A stretch of 64,000 nt of DNA from Qipengyuania algicida (GTDB lineage: Bacteria; Pseudomonadota; Alphaproteobacteria; Sphingomonadales; Sphingomonadaceae). Position numbers and translations under genes: made by a program. The stretch spans positions 248,001 through 312,000 of the forward strand of contig NZ_WTYA01000001.1 in assembly GCF_009828025.1 (NCBI RefSeq). The letters run 5' to 3'. The notes under the pieces were generated by a model. It was not told where the DNA came from. It did no database searches and was given only the letters and a program-made list of their open reading frames with translations. Each line of letters opens with the position of its first letter. Within the stretch, counting starts at the first letter, position 1. Positions 27,593 through 36,337 of this stretch are shown piece after piece.

Positions 27593-28365
27593 ATGCTATT
27601 CGCCCCATCGACCGCCTCGACACCGCACCGCGCTTTTCCGAACATGATGCCGTGCGCCTGAACCGCATGTTCCGCGGCTCCGACACGCAGGAAATGCTCG
27701 CGGCGCTGTTCGCCGACGATCTGATCGACGACATGGCCGTGGTGTCGAGCTTCGGCGCGGAAAGTGCGGTTTTGCTGCACTTGCTGGCCGAAGTCGACCC
27801 AGCTCTTCCGGTAATGTTCCTCGATACGGGAAAGCATTTCCCCGAAACGCTGGCCTATCGCGACGAGCTGGTCGAGCGGCTCGGCCTCACCAACCTCCAG
27901 ATCCTCCATCCCGAACTCGCCGAACTTGAAGCCAAGGACGAGACCGGCCTCAGATGGTCCTATGATCCCGATGGTTGCTGCGAGATCCGCAAGGTCAAGC
28001 CGCTGGCCAAGGCGATGGCACCGTTCGATGCCAGCTTCACCGGGCGCAAGGCGTTCCAGTCGAAGACCCGTGCCAATCTGCCCCGCTTCGAGCTCGACAC
28101 CTCCGATGCTGCCGGGCGGCTCAAGATAAATCCGTTGATCGATTGGGATGCGAGCCGGATTGAAGGCTATTTCATCCAGCATGACCTGCCACGCCATCCG
28201 CTGGTCGCTGCCGGCTATCCTTCGATCGGCTGTTCTCCCTGCACCAGTCGCGTCGCGCCAGGCGAAGATCCGCGCTCGGGCCGCTGGTCGGGGTGGGACA
28301 AGGTCGAATGCGGCATCCACCAGCCGGGAGCCGATGACGACGGGGCCGACCAACCCTATTTCTAA
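27589..28365 (+). CDS. cysH: Adenylyl-sulfate (APS/PAPS) reductase
   Basis: CysH reduces activated sulfate to sulfite with thioredoxin. The 258-residue protein has VVSSFGAESAVLLHL (P-loop-like), FLDTGKHFPETLAYR, and the C-terminal catalytic ECGIH. It also carries the paired cysteines CCEIRKVKPL and SIGCSPCTSRV, which hold a 4Fe-4S cluster in APS-preferring enzymes and are missing from E. coli-type PAPS reductases. APS is therefore the likely substrate (inference from family knowledge). It starts ATGA within DUF934 and ends the operon, converging on the epimerase gene. Confidence 0.94.
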   Translation: MNAIRPIDRLDTAPRFSEHDAVRLNRMFRGSDTQEMLAALFADDLIDDMAVVSSFGAESAVLLHLLAEVDPALPVMFLDTGKHFPETLAYRDELVERLGLTNLQILHPELAELEAKDETGLRWSYDPDGCCEIRKVKPLAKAMAPFDASFTGRKAFQSKTRANLPRFELDTSDAAGRLKINPLIDWDASRIEGYFIQHDLPRHPLVAAGYPSIGCSPCTSRVAPGEDPRSGRWSGWDKVECGIHQPGADDDGADQPYF

Positions 28366-28378
28366 GCGCGCGCGCTGA

Positions 28379-29305
28379 TCATTTCAGCCAGCCATGGGCG
28401 CGATACCAACGGGCTGTTTCCGTAAAGCCCGTGCGCGCGCCGATGCGCGGCTGCCAGCGGTCTGCCGGTGCAGCAAGCACCGGATCACACACCCAATCGG
28501 CATGAACCATGTAGCGCGCCCGATCGGGGGTCAGCTTGGCTTTCATACCCCGCACCAGTCGATCCCCGCGTGCAGCCGCGTGCAATAGGCGTGCTGGCAG
28601 GTTGAGAGGCAGCACACGCCTGCGTCCGACAGCGATACCGAGTAACCGCGCCATTTCCCGGTGCAGGTAACCTTGCGGTTGTCCATCATCGACTTCGAAC
28701 AGCTTGCCGGAAACGTCCTTCCCCGTCGGCACCAGCGCCAGTAGTACGTCGGCGAGATCGGCGACATGGATCAGTGATGTGCGGCCCTTGGGCGGCAACG
28801 GCACCACACGCAGTCTTGCGGCCCGAAACAGGTCGAGCATATCCTTGTCACGCGGGCCATACACCGCCGGCGGGCGAACGATCGTCCAGTCAAGTCCGCT
28901 CTCCCGCACCAGATCCTCGGCCCGCGCCTTGGAGGCACCATAATCCGACAGATCGGGCTCACGAGCGGAAAGCGACGACACGAAAACCAATCGCTTCAGC
29001 CCAGCTTGCTTGCAGGCTTCGATCACGGCGGCGGTGCCTACGACATTGGCGGCTTCGAACTGCGTGGGATGCGCGGCGTTCGTTAGAGCGGCGATGTGCA
29101 GCATCGCATTCGCGCCCTCAGCAAGCCGCCTGAGAGCCTCGGCATCGTCGAGCGTGCCGTGAACCCAGGTGATCCCCTCGCGTTCCGCCTGCGGCTTGCG
29201 AGTCAGAGCACGCACGCCGACGCCCTGCCGCGCGGCGTCATCCAGCACCGCCTGACCGACGAAGCCGGTTGCCCCGGTTATTGCCAAAGTTCCGCTTGCC
29301 ACCAT
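28379..29305 (-). CDS. NAD(P)-dependent epimerase/dehydratase-family protein
   Basis: This 308-residue extended SDR has the Rossmann motif ITGATGFVGQAV at the N terminus, an active-site YGASKARAED giving YxxxK near residue 140, and TIVRPPAVYGPRDKD. It resembles atypical nucleotide-sugar or flavonol-type reductases; the substrate is unknown. The ATG at 29305 shares one base with the proB stop (TGATG), so it is coupled to proB, though a functional link to proline synthesis is not obvious. Confidence 0.88.
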   Translation of the reverse strand: MVASGTLAITGATGFVGQAVLDDAARQGVGVRALTRKPQAEREGITWVHGTLDDAEALRRLAEGANAMLHIAALTNAAHPTQFEAANVVGTAAVIEACKQAGLKRLVFVSSLSAREPDLSDYGASKARAEDLVRESGLDWTIVRPPAVYGPRDKDMLDLFRAARLRVVPLPPKGRTSLIHVADLADVLLALVPTGKDVSGKLFEVDDGQPQGYLHREMARLLGIAVGRRRVLPLNLPARLLHAAARGDRLVRGMKAKLTPDRARYMVHADWVCDPVLAAPADRWQPRIGARTGFTETARWYRAHGWLK

Positions 29306-30435
29306 CAGAGATACACCAAATGATCGCGATGTATCACGGCGGCGCGCGGTGCGTAACCGAGTTTGTCGCCCTGCCGATCCTGCTTGAGGCCGATGATCGC
29401 GTGGCATTCCTCGGCGGAATATTCAACCAGCCCCTGCGCGAGGCGATCTCCATTCGCGCTATGTACGCTGACGAGGTCTCCTCGGCGGAAATCGCCGTTT
29501 ACCTCGGTGATGCCCGCCGCGAGCAGGCTTGCCCCGTTAGCCAGTGCTTCGGCGCAACCCGCGTCGACGGTTAGCACGCCCACGGGCGCAAGCCGACCGC
29601 CAAGCCACGCTTGCCGCGCACTCCCGCCACGCTGCGGCAAGAACAGCGTCCCGATACCCTGTGCGAAGGCGCGCGATAAGGGAGCGTCAACAGTGCCATT
29701 GGCGATTGCCAGCGCGATACCCGCGCGTTCGGCGATACGCGCCGCTTCCAGTTTTGCCGCCATACCGCCTGAACCGAGGCCCGAAGACGAGGTCGCGCTG
29801 GCCATCGCCAGAATTTCGGGCGTCACCCCATCGACCGTCTCGATCAACGTAGCCCCTGCTTCGCGCGGATCGCGATCATAAAGGCCGTCGACGTCCGACA
29901 GCAGCAACACGCCCTGCGCGCCCGCAGCCTGCGCAACGCGCGCCGCCAATCGGTCGTTGTCGCCAAAGCGGATTTCCTCGGTAGCGACCGAATCGTTCTC
30001 GTTCACGACCGGGACTGCGCCTTCCTCAAGCAGCTTCTCGAATGTCGCGGCAGCATTGAGATAACGCCTGCGGTCCTCCAGATCGTCCAAAGTCACGAGC
30101 ATTTGCGCCGCGACCAGATCGTGTGCGCCAAGCGATTCAGACCACAGTCGCGCCAGCTCTACCTGCCCAACCGAAGCGGCGGCCTGCGCTTCGGAAAGGC
30201 TTGCGCGTCCGCCGCGCTTGAGGCCCAGCCGCGCAGCACCCAGCGCGATCGCCCCGGAGGATACTACGATTACCTCACAGCCTGCCTGTCGCAGACCGGC
30301 CAATTCGGAAACGAGCTTCGCGAGCCATGCCTTGCGCGGCTCTCCGCGTTCGACCAGCAGCGACGATCCAACCTTGACTACCAACCGCCGTGCTGCGCCC
30401 AGCTCGGCAAGCGAAGCGATCAGAGGGGCGACCAT
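29305..30435 (-). CDS. proB: Glutamate 5-kinase
   Basis: ProB phosphorylates glutamate to gamma-glutamyl phosphate, the first step of proline synthesis, and is usually inhibited by proline. The 376-residue protein has an amino-acid-kinase domain (LVVKVGSSLLVE, VIVVSSGAIALGAARLG, VPVVNENDSVATEEIRFGDN, LLSDVDGLYDRDP, GSGGMAAKLEAA) and a C-terminal PUA domain (GVLTVDAGCAEALANGASLL). It overlaps the end of obgE by 16 bases and the epimerase start by one. proA is not nearby. Confidence 0.96.
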   Translation of the reverse strand: MVAPLIASLAELGAARRLVVKVGSSLLVERGEPRKAWLAKLVSELAGLRQAGCEVIVVSSGAIALGAARLGLKRGGRASLSEAQAAASVGQVELARLWSESLGAHDLVAAQMLVTLDDLEDRRRYLNAAATFEKLLEEGAVPVVNENDSVATEEIRFGDNDRLAARVAQAAGAQGVLLLSDVDGLYDRDPREAGATLIETVDGVTPEILAMASATSSSGLGSGGMAAKLEAARIAERAGIALAIANGTVDAPLSRAFAQGIGTLFLPQRGGSARQAWLGGRLAPVGVLTVDAGCAEALANGASLLAAGITEVNGDFRRGDLVSVHSANGDRLAQGLVEYSAEECHAIIGLKQDRQGDKLGYAPRAAVIHRDHLVYL

Positions 30436-31487
30436 TCGCTGCTTTCCTCACCATCACCGCTCGTATCTTCGACTTCGGCTCCCTTGGTCTCGGTCGAAGT
30501 GCGTTCCGGCAGATAAGCCAGCACTGCATCGAGCAATCGATCGACCCCAGCGCCGGTTGCACCCGAAACAGTGAACACCTCATCGGCACCGGCAGCCTTG
30601 AGTTCGTCAGCAAAGCCTTCACCCAACTCGCTGTCGGCGAGATCGAGCTTGTTGAGCGCGACGAGACGCGGCTTGTCGTCGAGCCCGGCACCATAAGCGG
30701 CCAGCTCCTCCTCTACGATCTGCATCGCTTCGACCGGATCGGTCCCGGATATATCGATTAGGTGGATCAGCACGCGGCAACGCTCGATATGGCCCAAGAA
30801 CCGATCGCCAATCCCCGCCCCTTCCGCTGCGCCCGCAATCAACCCCGGAATATCCGCAAGCACGAATTCACGGCCTTTGTGACGCACCACGCCCAGCTTA
30901 GGCACCAGCGTCGTAAAGGCATAGTCGCCGACCTTGGCCTGCGCGTTGGAAACCTGGTTGATAAAGGTTGATTTGCCGGCATTGGGCAGGCCGACGAGGC
31001 CGACATCGGCAAGCAGCTTCAGCCGCAACCACACCCACATCTCCTCCCCCGGTTCCCCCGGCTGGTGCTGGCGCGGAGCACGGTTCGTGCTCGTCTTGTA
31101 GCTAGCGTTGCCGCGCCCGCCCATTCCGCCTTCGAGGAACACCAGACGCTGGCCAACTTCGGTGAAATCGGCGAGCACTTCGTCCTTGTCCTCGGACAGG
31201 ACCTGAGTCCCTACAGGCACTTCGATCACGAGGTCATCCGCCCCGGCCCCGGTGCGGTCCTTGCCCATGCCATGCGAACCACGCGCTGCCTTGAAATGCT
31301 GGGCATAACGAAAGTCAATCAAAGTGTTCAGACCGGGCACCGCTTCGAACACGATGTCCCCGCCCTTTCCCCCGTTGCCGCCGTCCGGCCCGCCGTATTC
31401 GACGTATTTCTCCCGCCGGAACGAGACCGCTCCGGGACCACCCGCGCCGGATTTCAGGAATATCTTGGCTTGGTCGAGAAAGTGCAT
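30420..31487 (-). CDS. obgE: Obg-family GTPase
   Basis: ObgE is a ribosome-associated GTPase involved in 50S maturation and growth control. The 355-residue product has the glycine-rich Obg fold (FLKSGAGGPGAVSFRREK, PDGGNGGKGGDIVFEA, GMGGRGNASYKT), then the G domain with GLPNAGKSTFINQVS, DIPGLIAGAAEGAGIGDRFL and NKLD. It ends with a short acidic tail rather than an OCT domain. It leads a proB- and epimerase-containing set on the minus strand. The preceding gap is hairpin-rich, and rpmA is not seen upstream. Confidence 0.96.
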   Translation of the reverse strand: MHFLDQAKIFLKSGAGGPGAVSFRREKYVEYGGPDGGNGGKGGDIVFEAVPGLNTLIDFRYAQHFKAARGSHGMGKDRTGAGADDLVIEVPVGTQVLSEDKDEVLADFTEVGQRLVFLEGGMGGRGNASYKTSTNRAPRQHQPGEPGEEMWVWLRLKLLADVGLVGLPNAGKSTFINQVSNAQAKVGDYAFTTLVPKLGVVRHKGREFVLADIPGLIAGAAEGAGIGDRFLGHIERCRVLIHLIDISGTDPVEAMQIVEEELAAYGAGLDDKPRLVALNKLDLADSELGEGFADELKAAGADEVFTVSGATGAGVDRLLDAVLAYLPERTSTETKGAEVEDTSGDGEESSEWSPL

Positions 31488-31740
31488 GGGACGTCTCTAG
31501 CGGGAGTTTCTTGTTTGCGCACGCACATCCGTGCGCGCGATTTCCTCACGCCTGTCGGCGTTGCGGTCGGCCAGTCGGCCTAGCGGTTGGCTGGTCGCGA
31601 ACCGATCCAGCGCATCAGACATTCGTAGTGCAATCATTCGGACCCGAAAGGGTCCGCAAGCGCTACTGCGCGCCCGCAGACCCGTCAGGGTCGAGGATAG
31701 CCAAGGGGCCAGATGGCACCGCCGGCGCTTGAGGTGAAAC
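31488..31740. other. Hairpin-rich non-coding gap upstream of obgE
   Basis: About 250 bases without a credible gene. It holds two related hairpins, CGGACCC-GAAA-GGGTCCG (31639-31656) and GACCC-GTCA-GGGTC (31679-31692), a GCGCACG/CGTGCGC stem near 31525, and tandem GTCGGCC units near 31570. The GNRA tetraloop and repeated stem suggest a structured RNA or palindromic repeat element. On the minus strand it would form the obgE leader. Alternatively it could be a small RNA gene; no promoter decides this. Confidence 0.35.
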
Positions 31741-31770
31741 AAAAAACCAGGTTTTACCTGAAGTAAAACC

Positions 31771-31773
<3 letters not shown>
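31741..31773 (-). terminator. Intrinsic terminator of tRNA-Ala
   Basis: On the minus strand an 11-bp perfect stem, CCAGGTTTTAC and GTAAAACCTGG, with a 5-base loop is followed by TTTTTT. The first CCA of the stem lies in the encoded CCA end of tRNA-Ala, so terminator and tRNA overlap by three bases. This is a textbook rho-independent signal and cleanly separates the tRNA from obgE. Confidence 0.93.
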
Positions 31774-31846
<73 letters not shown>

Positions 31847-31958
31847 GTTCCAGGTTTTCGCACCCTCCCCGGCAGAACCGGAAAAACGCGAGGGCGCGCA
31901 TTAGCGAAGCGCGGCGGCAGAGAAAAGACCTTTCTCGCCGCGCCGTCTCGGCGAACGC

Positions 31959-32873
31959 CTATTTCTGTGACGACCCCTTCGGCTGATCCTTGGGGATGGG
32001 CTGGACCACCGGATTGGATTGCTGTTCGGGTTTCACGGGCACCACCGGGATGGTCGCCCCGCTGGTTGGGTCGGTGACTGCCCCGGACGCCTGAAGCGGC
32101 TGGGCGGTGGTCGTTTCGGGACCGCTTACCCCAGCCTGAGGCGTGGGCTGCGCGGCGGCACGCGCCTGCTGGACGGCGACATAGCCGGGCTGCGAGGCGC
32201 CGTATTGCACGCCATATTTCGCATCCCAAGCCGCCGAATTCGTCTGATACTGCTGGTAGTCGTCGAAAAAGGCATTGAACGGCGCCATCATCTTGGGCAG
32301 CTCGGCAGATGCAAACGCCGCCGCGTCCATCTTGGGATTGAGCAGCGCGTCGCTGGCCACGTCCATCGCAGCCTTGCAGAATGGCTGGCGCACAGGTGGC
32401 AGGGTGAAGAAATTATAGACGCTGGTCATCACCTTCTCGCGCGCCTTGATCGCATTGCGTCCACGCCCGAATTTTTCGCGATAAGCACGATCGATGCTGT
32501 CGTTGACCTTGTCGAGCGTGCGCCGGTTGGACTTCAGGAACGTGCCATACCCATCGAGGATCGGTTTGTATTGCTCACCCGTGCAATTGAGCGCGGCGAC
32601 ATTCCAGGCCGAGCGGAAATACCACGTCCGTTCATCATCGCTCATACCATGGAGCACAGTATCGCGCTGGCCATCGGGCAGCAGCGCGGGAATATCCATG
32701 ACATAGGCCGCGCCCCTGGGGGGCACCGGGCGATAGGGGACCGCTTCGACGACCGGAGGAGGAGGTGGTGGTGGAGGCGGCGGCGGAGGTGGCGGCGCCG
32801 CGCAACTGACGATAACGGTGAGGCCCGCGGAGACAACCGCAAGGCGAATAAAATTGAAGCTTGTGCGGCTCAT
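31959..32873 (-). CDS. Lipoprotein with a 14-proline run after the lipid cysteine
   Basis: This 304-residue protein has a lipobox signal ([15 protein letters not shown]). Directly after Cys-Ala-Ala come fourteen consecutive prolines, then a helical domain containing [38 protein letters not shown] and [17 protein letters not shown], and a Pro/Gln/Thr-rich tail. I do not recognise the domain; the two later cysteines could pair in the periplasm. The polyproline run would need EF-P for smooth translation. ATG 32873 is chosen because it starts the signal peptide; upstream ATGs exist in frame. Confidence 0.78.
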   Translation of the reverse strand: MSRTSFNFIRLAVVSAGLTVIVSCAAPPPPPPPPPPPPPPVVEAVPYRPVPPRGAAYVMDIPALLPDGQRDTVLHGMSDDERTWYFRSAWNVAALNCTGEQYKPILDGYGTFLKSNRRTLDKVNDSIDRAYREKFGRGRNAIKAREKVMTSVYNFFTLPPVRQPFCKAAMDVASDALLNPKMDAAAFASAELPKMMAPFNAFFDDYQQYQTNSAAWDAKYGVQYGASQPGYVAVQQARAAAQPTPQAGVSGPETTTAQPLQASGAVTDPTSGATIPVVPVKPEQQSNPVVQPIPKDQPKGSSQK

Positions 32874-33028
32874 GGAAAACGTGACCCTTCGATGCATCCC
32901 CTGTGCCCCATCCCCCCTCACGGATTGACCGGGCCTGAAGCGCACACCTTTAGCCACCATGTGCGGATATGGAAACGCCCGGGAGGTGGCTTACCCCCCG
33001 GGCGCGACAGTACGATTCCTGTGTGCGA

Positions 33029-33772
33029 TCAGCCGCGCGAATTGCCCATGAAGCGCAGCAGGAACAGGAACATGTTGATGAAGTCGAGATAGAGGTTCAG
33101 CGCCCCCATGATCACGACCTTACCCATGAACTCGGTCCCGCGAACCTGGTCATAAATGCGCTTGAGCTTCTGCGTGTCATAAGCGGTGAGGCCCGCGAAG
33201 ATGAGCACGCCGAGGAAGCTGATAGCCAGCGCAAGACCGGTAGACTGCATGAACATATTGACGATCGAGGCGATGATCAGACCAACGACACCCATGATCA
33301 GGAAGGTGCCGAAAGCCGACAGATCCTTCTTGGTGGTGTAGCCGAACAGGCTGAGACCCGCGAAAGCGCCAGCGGTTGCGAAGAATGTCGCCGCGATCGA
33401 GGCACCGGTGTAAACGAGGAAAATCGTCGACAGCGAAAGGCCCATCAGAAACGCAAAGCCCCAGTACATCGCCTGAAGCGCGGTTTTGCTGAACTTGTTC
33501 ATCCCGAAGCTCATCGCGAAAACGATCGCGAGCGGGGACAGCGCTACGAGCCACATCAGCGGACCGGTCGCGAAGGTCACCGCCAGACCGCTCTGGGCGG
33601 TCAGCAATGCGACGATACCGGTCAGCAACACGCCCGAAGCCATGTAGTTGTAGATCGAAAGCATGTACGAGCGCAGGCCCGCATCGTAGGTTTCACGCCG
33701 CGCAACGGCGTCTCCAGCACGCGGCACGGAACTCCAGTTCGTACGCTGCTTGGTGTCGTTCCAATCGGCCAT
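33029..33772 (-). CDS. Bax inhibitor-1/YccA-family membrane protein
   Basis: This 247-residue protein has seven predicted membrane helices. The BI-1 family signature is visible in the C-terminal half (GLTAYDTQKLKRIYDQV), with aspartates that control a calcium leak in characterised relatives. It begins with a polar 35-residue cytosolic segment. Bacterial members influence membrane stress responses, and YccA antagonises FtsH in E. coli. Whether this one does is unknown. It appears monocistronic, with a hairpin in its leader. Confidence 0.93.
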   Translation of the reverse strand: MADWNDTKQRTNWSSVPRAGDAVARRETYDAGLRSYMLSIYNYMASGVLLTGIVALLTAQSGLAVTFATGPLMWLVALSPLAIVFAMSFGMNKFSKTALQAMYWGFAFLMGLSLSTIFLVYTGASIAATFFATAGAFAGLSLFGYTTKKDLSAFGTFLIMGVVGLIIASIVNMFMQSTGLALAISFLGVLIFAGLTAYDTQKLKRIYDQVRGTEFMGKVVIMGALNLYLDFINMFLFLLRFMGNSRG

Positions 33773-33793
33773 GGTATTGTTTAACTCCCGTTG

Positions 33794-33819
33794 GGCGGAG
33801 GGATGGAAGGAACTCCGCC
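33794..33819 (-). promoter_or_regulatory. Leader hairpin of the BI-1 gene
   Basis: A 7-bp perfect stem GGCGGAG/CTCCGCC encloses a 12-base purine/pyrimidine-biased loop, about 20-47 bases upstream of the BI-1 start codon. It would lie in the 5' UTR if transcription begins upstream of it. The Shine-Dalgarno GGGAG lies outside the stem. The structure is seen directly; any regulatory role is a guess. Confidence 0.3.
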
Positions 33820-33935
33820 AGTGAGTGGAATATCGCCCTTAGCGGCCCGAATTTCAAGCAAAACCGGATGATATTCGTTAAGCTTCGTTCACCTTTTGGA
33901 CATCGCAGATGAACCGATGCTGAGCGTAGCGGAGT

Positions 33936-34442
33936 TCAGGCTTCGCCGGCTGCGTCCACCATAGCCGCTGCGAGAGCTTCGCGCGGGGTCTTGCCGCCCC
34001 AAAGCACGAACTGGAAGGCGGGATAGAACCGATCGCATTCCTCGACCGCGGTCTCGATCAGCGCCTGCGCCTGGGCAATGCTGAGCAGCCCGTCGTCACC
34101 AAGAAGATTGCCGTTGCGATAGAGCAGTACACCACCGCTCGACCAGATATCGAAATGGCCGAGCCACATCTGCTCGTTGATCAGGGTGACGAGCTCGTGC
34201 GCCGCCGCCATCTGCTCTGCCGGGATTCGAATCTCAGGCAGGCAGAGGATCTGCAGGACATTGTCCTCCCCTCGCCACAAACCCTTGACCTGATAGGTCG
34301 TCCAGCTGCCTTTGATCTCGCCCGCGAGCTCGTCCGCAGCGGACGTCACCGGCCAGCCGTGCGCCTTGAACAGCGCCGAGAGCATGTCCAGCGGAGCGCT
34401 GTCCTGATCGGCATCGAAACGATCGTTGGCGATTTTCATCAT
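33936..34442 (-). CDS. YbjN domain-containing protein
   Basis: This 168-residue cytosolic protein is a single YbjN-type domain (fold related to type III secretion chaperones). It has MLSALFKAHGWPVTSAADE, then SWTTYQVKGLWRGEDNVLQ and FDIWSSGGVLLYRNG, and an acidic helical C terminus. In E. coli YbjN affects motility and stress phenotypes, mechanism unclear. Two adjacent ATG codons (34442 and 34439) are equally possible starts. It stands alone between the BI-1 gene and the SPOR protein. Confidence 0.82.
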   Translation of the reverse strand: MMKIANDRFDADQDSAPLDMLSALFKAHGWPVTSAADELAGEIKGSWTTYQVKGLWRGEDNVLQILCLPEIRIPAEQMAAAHELVTLINEQMWLGHFDIWSSGGVLLYRNGNLLGDDGLLSIAQAQALIETAVEECDRFYPAFQFVLWGGKTPREALAAAMVDAAGEA

Positions 34443-34613
34443 GGGATCTGCGTGGCTGTCATCGCTCGCGTGTGTGACGCCATGGCGCCATACTTGGCAA
34501 TGTGGGGAAGCGACGCTTTTGGGGAGAACCTCGATTCGCACCCGATGCAAGCGGGAAAGCCTGTTCAAAGCCTGTGCAAAACGATGCGAGCCGATCGATC
34601 CCGTGCGCTCCGA

Positions 34614-36293
34614 TCAGTTAATCTTGTCGATCACCTGTCCGGGATCGCTGGTGAAGGCGAAACAGTCGATTCCCTTCTCTTTCAGCTTCTTGATCACGCG
34701 ATCAGCGGCCTTCTCACTCGGATAAGGCCCGGCCAGAAGCCGATTCGCTTCGACCCACGGGGTCGTATAGGGTCCCTTGTTGTCGAGAATGCCGTTCGAT
34801 TTCTTCTCGATCCTGCGCCAGTCGAAACCCAGAGCCTTTATGTTCTTGCCGGTCGCGACCTGTACCCAGTAACGGGCGGGGTTCGCCTTTTCCTTGGCCT
34901 TTTTCTCGCGCTCTGCCTTTTCCTTGGCAGCCTTCTCGGCAGCGGCCTTTTTCGCCGCGGCCTTTTCGGCAGCCGATTCCTCGAGCGGTGGCTTGAACTT
35001 GGCCATGTCCACCACATTGCTTCGTTTCAGCACCGCCTTCTTCGGCGCCGGGCCGAGATCGGCAAACGCTTGGGCAACGCTCTCCTGTGGCTTTTGCGGC
35101 AGCGCTGGTGGCGGTGTGGGTCTTTGGTAAGCCGGGGTCGGTGCCGCGCTTGGGGCCGTTGTCGGCGTGGGCCGGGCCGCAGGAAAAGGCAGACTGTTGC
35201 GCGCAAGTTCACGCGATTGCACCGTTCCGCGCATATCCGTTTGCCGTTGCGCTGCCGAATTGAGCGCCCGCTCCGTCCGCGAACCCGTTTCCGGAATCGG
35301 TGGCAGCTCGGTAGTAGCCGAGCGATTGGACCGGCGTTCAGTTTGTGGCTTCGCCACTGCGAGCTTCCTCGATGAGCGGTCGGCACGCGGCCCCAGCGGG
35401 GTTCCGGTTGGCTCCAGCGCGGCATCGGCGGACCGCTGCACGCCTGTCAGCCTGGAGGCATAAGCGGCAATTTCGGGGCGATCCCGGCCAATCTGCGATT
35501 CTGCCGGAAAGATGCCCATGTCTGCCGCCGCAGCCTGTTGCGCCCGCGTGAGGCGCGGCATGTAGCGCAGGTATGGTGCCATTTTGAGCGCCATGTCGCT
35601 CGACATCATGGCATCGGCGATCTTCACCGCTTCTTCCGTCTGACCGAGGATTGCGAGGCCGAATGCGCGCGTCCGGAATGCGGAGCGATCGTTGCGGCGC
35701 AAAAGCGGCAACAGGGTTTTCTCGAATTCGGCGCGCTTGCCCGAGATGGCCTGACTGATCGCCAGCTTCTGGCGCGTGTCGGGATCGTCTTTTTTGCGCA
35801 ACAGCCGTGCATAGATCGCCTGGGCGGCCGAATTGTCGCCCACCAGATCATAGGCCACAGCGCGCTCGATATCAGCTGCATTCATATCCGCGCCGCCGCG
35901 CTCCGCGTCGTTGAACAGCCGCAGGGCATCGACCGGATTGCGCCGTGCGAATTCGACCCGTCCATAGCCCAGTGCGACGCGCGGATCCTTGGGCGCGACT
36001 TTGGCAGCGCGGGCAAAAAAGCTCGCCGCCGACCCCGGATCGTGCAGCACGAGCGCCGCGTTCCCGGCTTCGATCAGCGCGTCGAGATCGGTCGGGTTCG
36101 ACGACAGCTTGCGCATTGCGACATTGAGCTTGTCGACCGCCGGCGGCGGAATCGCCTGCACCACCGCACCTGGCGGATCCTGCGCCAGAGCAGGCGTCGT
36201 TATCGGTGCAGCGAGACACGCAGTGCAGCCCAACGCGCCGCTCACCAGCAGCCGGATTCTCGCCTGTCGCAGGCTGGATTTCTCGTCAATCAT
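34614..36293 (-). CDS. Exported TPR-repeat protein with C-terminal SPOR domain
   Basis: This 559-residue protein has a signal peptide (RLLVSGALGCTACLAA up to ALAQ), then TPR-like helical repeats at about residues 50-240 (DALIEAGNAALVLHDPGSAA, VALGYGRVEFARRN). A long Pro/Arg/Thr-rich linker, a Lys/Ala/Glu-rich helix near residue 450, and a SPOR domain at the end (RYWVQVATGKNIKALGFDW to LLAGPYPSEKAADRVIKKLK) follow. SPOR domains bind denuded glycan at the septum, so this is a candidate division or peptidoglycan-remodelling protein. It follows ftsZ by 44 bases on the same strand. It lacks the N-terminal membrane anchor of FtsN. Confidence 0.85.
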   Translation of the reverse strand: MIDEKSSLRQARIRLLVSGALGCTACLAAPITTPALAQDPPGAVVQAIPPPAVDKLNVAMRKLSSNPTDLDALIEAGNAALVLHDPGSAASFFARAAKVAPKDPRVALGYGRVEFARRNPVDALRLFNDAERGGADMNAADIERAVAYDLVGDNSAAQAIYARLLRKKDDPDTRQKLAISQAISGKRAEFEKTLLPLLRRNDRSAFRTRAFGLAILGQTEEAVKIADAMMSSDMALKMAPYLRYMPRLTRAQQAAAADMGIFPAESQIGRDRPEIAAYASRLTGVQRSADAALEPTGTPLGPRADRSSRKLAVAKPQTERRSNRSATTELPPIPETGSRTERALNSAAQRQTDMRGTVQSRELARNSLPFPAARPTPTTAPSAAPTPAYQRPTPPPALPQKPQESVAQAFADLGPAPKKAVLKRSNVVDMAKFKPPLEESAAEKAAAKKAAAEKAAKEKAEREKKAKEKANPARYWVQVATGKNIKALGFDWRRIEKKSNGILDNKGPYTTPWVEANRLLAGPYPSEKAADRVIKKLKEKGIDCFAFTSDPGQVIDKIN

Positions 36294-36337
36294 ACACGCC
36301 ATGCCAACCCAGTTGGGTGTGGCCACTGAACCTTCGC

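Noticed and set aside
31497..31742. 81-codon minus-strand frame between tRNA-Ala and obgE
   Set aside because: Its only start is a TTG inside the terminator T-tract, and it spans several hairpins; composition is not protein-like.
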